A DNA stretch of 17,225 nucleotides from JADFRG01 sp964590515 (GTDB taxonomy: Bacteria > Chloroflexota > Anaerolineae > Anaerolineales > E44-bin32), in the NCBI GenBank assembly GCA_964590515.1, contig CAZPZD010000047.1:1-17225 (forward strand), read 5' to 3'. The notes beneath the pieces are model-generated. The model worked only from the letters and a program-made list of their open reading frames with translations. It made no database searches and was not told the origin of the DNA. Below, one piece after another: positions 14,496 to 17,225 of this stretch. Within the stretch, counting starts at the first letter, position 1. Every line of letters starts with the position of its first letter. Made by a program: the position numbers and the translations under genes.

Positions 14496-15221
14496 CTAGT
14501 TCTTATCTGCTCCTAGCTCCATCGCCTGAGCTGCGGTTGGATCCACTTTCACTCCCGGGCCCATCGTGCTGGTGACGACCACTTTGCGGATGTAGTTCCC
14601 TTTGGCCGAGGCCGGCCGGGCTCGTTTCACGACGTCCATCAAAGCCGCCATGTTGTCGTAGAGCATCTCGGTGCCAAAGGAGGCCTTTCCGATTGGCACG
14701 TGTAAGTTGGCGCCCTTGTCCGACCTGAATTCTACCCTGCCGGCTTTGAGTTCCTTGATCACCCGCGGCAGATCCTGGCCGGGAACAACGGTTCCGGCCT
14801 TGGGATTCGGCATCAGCCCTCGAGGCCCCAGAATCTTGCCCAGCCGTCCGGCTTTACCCATCATCGAGGGAGTGGCGACAGTTGCATCGAAGTCGGTCCA
14901 GCCTTTTTGGATCCGCTCGAGCATCTCGTCATCCACGATGAAATCGGCCCCGGCTTGTTTTGCCAGCCGAGCATCGTCGCCTTCGGCGAAGGCGACCACC
15001 CGCACCGACTTGCCCAGCCCGTGGGGGAACTGAACCATCTCTCGGATCTGCTCCTCAGCGTCCCGCGGGTCAACCCCCAGCCGAAGATGGATTTCAATGG
15101 TTTCGTCGAATTTCGACAAGGACGTCTCCTTTGCCAACTCGAGGGCCCGGCGCGGCTCGTAAAGCTCTTGCGGGACGATCTTCTCCTGCGCCGCCCGGTA
15201 TTTCTTCCCATGTTTCGCCAT
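14496..15221 (-). CDS. rplA: Ribosomal protein L1
   Basis: A 241-residue protein of the mobile L1 stalk of the 50S subunit, which helps release deacylated tRNA from the E site. Characteristic stretches are FDETIEIHLRLGVDPRDAEEQ, LGKILGPRGLMPNPKAGTV and the C-terminal VVVTSTMGPGVKVDP. The ATG is preceded by GGAG nine bases upstream, overlapping the end of rplK. Six bases separate it from rplK, and the L10 leader follows. Confidence 0.98.
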   Translation of the reverse strand: MAKHGKKYRAAQEKIVPQELYEPRRALELAKETSLSKFDETIEIHLRLGVDPRDAEEQIREMVQFPHGLGKSVRVVAFAEGDDARLAKQAGADFIVDDEMLERIQKGWTDFDATVATPSMMGKAGRLGKILGPRGLMPNPKAGTVVPGQDLPRVIKELKAGRVEFRSDKGANLHVPIGKASFGTEMLYDNMAALMDVVKRARPASAKGNYIRKVVVTSTMGPGVKVDPTAAQAMELGADKN

Positions 15222-15227
15222 TGTTTG

Positions 15228-15653
15228 CTACTCCGTAACCTCAATCCCCATATTGCGGGCGGTGCCTTCAATCTGTCGCATTGCGCCCTCAAGATCAACT
15301 GCGTTCAGGTCTTTGAGCTTGACCTCGGCGATTTCCCGAATCTGATCGCGGGTGACGGTCCCAACTTTCAGGCGGTTGGGCTCGCCCGACCCCTTCTCGA
15401 CCCCCGCCGCCTTACGCAGCAGCACCGCGGCGGGGGGGGTCTTTAGAATGAAGCTGAAGCTGCCGTCCATGTAGATCGTGATCTCGGCCGGAAGGATCTC
15501 ACCGGTCTGGCTCACCGTCCGGGCGTTGTATTCTTTGCAGAACGCCATGAGATTGATGCCATGGGGAGCCAGCACCGTCCCGATCGGCGGAGCCGGGGTA
15601 GCTCGGCCAGCCGTGATCTGCAGCTTCACAACCGTCTTGATTTTCTTGGCCAC
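15228..15653 (-). CDS. rplK: Ribosomal protein L11
   Basis: A 141-residue protein of the GTPase-associated centre of the 50S subunit. It begins AKKIKTVVKLQITAGRATPAPP (GTG start at 15653), has the Pro-rich N-domain and the C-terminal rRNA-binding domain containing LEGAMRQIEGTARNMGI. The length equals the family norm. A longer frame extends to 15782 but overlaps nusG and is not supported. GAGGAG lies about 12 bases upstream of the GTG. Confidence 0.97.
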   Translation of the reverse strand: MAKKIKTVVKLQITAGRATPAPPIGTVLAPHGINLMAFCKEYNARTVSQTGEILPAEITIYMDGSFSFILKTPPAAVLLRKAAGVEKGSGEPNRLKVGTVTRDQIREIAEVKLKDLNAVDLEGAMRQIEGTARNMGIEVTE

Positions 15654-15681
15654 TGGCTCGCTCTGCTCCTCGCTGCTCGGC

Positions 15682-16644
15682 TCACGCCTTCTCGACTTGC
15701 AAGAAATCCAACTCGACCGGAGTTTCACGGCCGAAGAATGAGACCATGACCCGGACCTTAGCCCGGTCCATGTCGATGGCATCTACCGTGCCGATGAAGT
15801 CGTTGAATGGTCCGTCAATGATCCGGACTTTCTGTCCGGTCTTGTAGGTCACTTTGATCCGGGGCGCCTCTGCTTCCATCCTGCGGATGATTTGGGAGAC
15901 TTCCTCCGGCCGAAGTGCGGTTGGTTCATTGCCCATACCGACAAATCCGGTCACCCCTGGCGTGTTGCGGACCACGTACCAGGAGTCCTCATTCATGATC
16001 ATCTGCACCAGGATGTAGCCCGGAAAGACCCTTCGCTCAACGGTCCGGCGTTTGCCCTCCCGGACCTCCATCTCCTCTTCAGTCGGGACGACCACATCGA
16101 AGATCTTGTCCTTCATGTTCATCGTCTCGATCCGCTGTTCGAGATTGTGACGAACCTTGTTCTCGTATCCGGAATAGCAGTGAACCACGTACCACAGCCG
16201 TCCGTCATCCGGTTCAGTGAGGCTCACTTCGGCGAGGGCCTTGGCCGGCTCGGGCGCTTTCAAAGCGCCGTCCGACCCGGCGTCCTCGTATTCCGGCGCC
16301 TCAGACGGCTCAGCCGGCGGCTCCGGCTCTTCAGTTCCGACTGCCTCCACTGCGGTTACCAGCTCGGGGGAAGTGGCCGGCTCCGGTTCCTGCATTTCCT
16401 GGATTGGAGCGGCGGAGGGAAGCACTTGCTCGGCTGATTCGGCTTCGACCGAAGGGGCCGGGTAGCCCTCGCTCATGGCGTCGTCTGCCGCCTGGTCAGG
16501 CTCAAGCGGCCGCGCTTCGTCGGCTGACTCGGCCTCCAAATCCGGACGCAGCTCCAGCTCTGCCCCTTCCGAGGCGGCTGTCTCCACAGCTTCAGCGCTC
16601 GCTCCGCCCTTCAGCTCTGACTCCTGATCACTGTGCTCTTCCAC
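15682..16644 (-). CDS. nusG: NusG with long acidic N-terminal extension
   Basis: A transcription elongation/antitermination factor that binds the RNA polymerase clamp and links it to Rho or the ribosome. The NGN domain starts near residue 149 (RLWYVVHCYSGYENKV) and includes RRVFPGYILVQM; the KOW domain (about 268-300) has TGQKVRIIDGPFNDFIGTV. The total is 320 residues against about 180 in E. coli, because residues 1-146 form a low-complexity Ala/Glu/Pro-rich extension with about 42 acidic and 5 Lys/Arg residues by my count. The GTG start at 16644 has AAGGA about nine bases upstream; the ATG at 16476 (M57) lacks such a site. It is 13 bases after secE. Confidence 0.96.
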   Translation of the reverse strand: MEEHSDQESELKGGASAEAVETAASEGAELELRPDLEAESADEARPLEPDQAADDAMSEGYPAPSVEAESAEQVLPSAAPIQEMQEPEPATSPELVTAVEAVGTEEPEPPAEPSEAPEYEDAGSDGALKAPEPAKALAEVSLTEPDDGRLWYVVHCYSGYENKVRHNLEQRIETMNMKDKIFDVVVPTEEEMEVREGKRRTVERRVFPGYILVQMIMNEDSWYVVRNTPGVTGFVGMGNEPTALRPEEVSQIIRRMEAEAPRIKVTYKTGQKVRIIDGPFNDFIGTVDAIDMDRAKVRVMVSFFGRETPVELDFLQVEKA

Positions 16645-16657
16645 TATCCCGATTCCT

Positions 16658-16876
16658 TCACCCCAGGGCGATGATAAAGCCGATCACCCGGGCAAATAGA
16701 AAATCCAGGAAACCCAGCAATGCGCTCGACACGATGACGACCGCCAGCACTATCAAAGTAAGTTGAACCGCCTCCTGCCGGGTCGGCCAGGAAACTTTTC
16801 TCAGCTCTGCGGTCGTCTCCCGCGCCAGCTGGACGATCGGATTTGACCGCCGGCGGGCGAGTTGCGCCTTTGCCAA
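16658..16876 (-). CDS. secE: Preprotein translocase subunit SecE
   Basis: A small inner-membrane protein (72 residues from this start) that clamps SecY in the Sec translocon. ARETTAELRKVSWPTRQEAVQ is the conserved amphipathic segment before the single membrane helix (about 40-65). I chose the TTG at 16876 because AGGAG (16884-16888) lies seven bases before it; the ATG at 16882, in the same frame, is only one base from that site, although it would add just two residues. The gene sits between tRNA-Trp and nusG. Confidence 0.95.
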   Translation of the reverse strand: MAKAQLARRRSNPIVQLARETTAELRKVSWPTRQEAVQLTLIVLAVVIVSSALLGFLDFLFARVIGFIIALG

Positions 16877-16935
16877 TCGCATTCTCCTCTGGCCAACCTC
16901 GGCATCTCATCAATTCGACGCCGTGATCAATCAGG

Positions 16936-17008
16936 CAGGCCAGGCAGGACTTGAACCCGCAACCCCCGCTTTTGGAGAGCGGTGCTCTACCAATTGAGCT
17001 ACTGGCCT
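16936..17008 (-). tRNA. tRNA-Trp (anticodon CCA)
   Basis: The minus strand folds as a cloverleaf: acceptor AGGCCAG/CTGGCCT, D arm GCTC/GAGC, anticodon stem CCGCT/AGCGG with loop CTCCAAA, T arm GCGGG-TTCAAGT-CCTGC and discriminator G at 16936. The 3' CCA is not encoded. It begins six bases after the rpmG stop, so it is processed from the ribosomal-protein transcript, an arrangement common before secE. Confidence 0.97.
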
Positions 17009-17014
17009 ACGCTT

Positions 17015-17179
17015 CTACTTCGTTTCGCGGTGCAGCGTGTGTTTCCGATCCACCGGACAATACTTCTTCATTTCAATCCGACCCGGATCATTCCTTCGGC
17101 TTTTCTGGGTCGTGTAGTTCCGACTGTTGCACTCGGAGCATTCCAAAGTAATCACCGGGCGGGCATCTTTCTTAGCCAT
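17015..17179 (-). CDS. rpmG: Ribosomal protein L33
   Basis: A 54-residue 50S protein beginning MAKKDARPVITLECSECNS and ending RKHTLHRETK. The first metal pair CSEC (C14, C17) is intact, but the second pair reads CPVD, so only C42 remains and Asp replaces the fourth Cys of zinc-type (C+) L33. The gene lies between the tuf stop (11 bases upstream) and tRNA-Trp. Confidence 0.96.
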   Translation of the reverse strand: MAKKDARPVITLECSECNSRNYTTQKSRRNDPGRIEMKKYCPVDRKHTLHRETK

Positions 17180-17189
17180 GCTGGGTATC

Positions 17190-17225
17190 CTATTCCAGGA
17201 TGTTGGTGATCACTCCGGCCCCCAC
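17190..17225 (-). CDS. tuf: Elongation factor Tu, last 11 codons only
   Basis: The frame entering from the right edge reads VGAGVITNILE followed by TAG (17192-17190). This is the conserved EF-Tu C-terminus, and tuf is the expected neighbour upstream of rpmG. Only 36 bases are present, so the call rests on this motif and the gene order. Confidence 0.85.
   Translation of the reverse strand: MGAGVITNILE

Noticed and set aside
15654..15782. N-terminal extension of L11
   Set aside because: The extension overlaps the nusG coding region and L11 is already full family length from the GTG at 15653.
1..17225. CRISPR arrays, insertion sequences or transposase genes
   Set aside because: I looked for regularly spaced repeats, terminal inverted repeats and transposase motifs and found none; the only short periodic repeat is the three-unit operator at 2295-2348.

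Overview
The window is high-GC bacterial chromosomal DNA, mostly core housekeeping genes with one accessory module. A T-box riboswitch before thrS, a tuf-rpmG-tRNA-Trp-secE-nusG-rplKAJL block, an L10 leader with an attenuator, a ThrRS without a TGS domain and single-Cys-pair changes in L33 suit a Gram-positive or Chloroflexota-type lineage. I favour Chloroflexota from general experience, but nothing here proves the phylum. A run of exactly 100 N (5889-5988) marks a scaffold gap, so this is a draft or metagenome assembly.

Layout. Positions 1-1846 (minus): the 3'-truncated thrS, its Thr T-box leader with an intrinsic terminator, and a tRNA-Val(GAC) gene with a near-consensus promoter. The tRNA ends where the leader begins, so tRNA-Val and the thrS leader may share a transcript. 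Positions 1847-2261 hold no convincing gene. Positions 2262-4357 (plus): a two-gene toxin-antitoxin-like module of the AbiE (type IV) kind. An AbiEi-like regulator carries a PD-(D/E)XK-like N-terminal domain and a winged helix, followed one base later by an AbiEii/MenT-like nucleotidyltransferase. Three tandem 18-bp operator-like repeats lie between the promoter and the first gene.

Positions 4499-11010 (plus): a membrane-anchored DsbA-like thioredoxin, a membrane-anchored PDZ protein cut by the gap, an EamA transporter whose 5' end is in the gap, a 1-pyrroline-5-carboxylate dehydrogenase-like ALDH, a CPBP intramembrane protease, then a two-gene unit (four-TM protein of unknown function plus a lytic transglycosylase). 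That unit has a strong promoter whose -10 box is flanked by two inverted GAAC-N4-GTGC motifs resembling SOS boxes.

Positions 11061-17225 (minus): transcription runs from the right edge leftward: tuf (last codons), rpmG, tRNA-Trp, secE, nusG, rplK, rplA, L10 leader and attenuator, rplJ, rplL, a hairpin-rich spacer, then an OmpR-family response regulator overlapping its histidine kinase by ATGA. NusG has an unusual acidic N-terminal extension of about 146 residues.

The most noteworthy items are the nuclease-like-domain AbiEi/NTase module with its triple operator, the paired SOS-like operator over a membrane protein/lytic transglycosylase unit, the tRNA-Val/T-box junction, and the acidic NusG extension.
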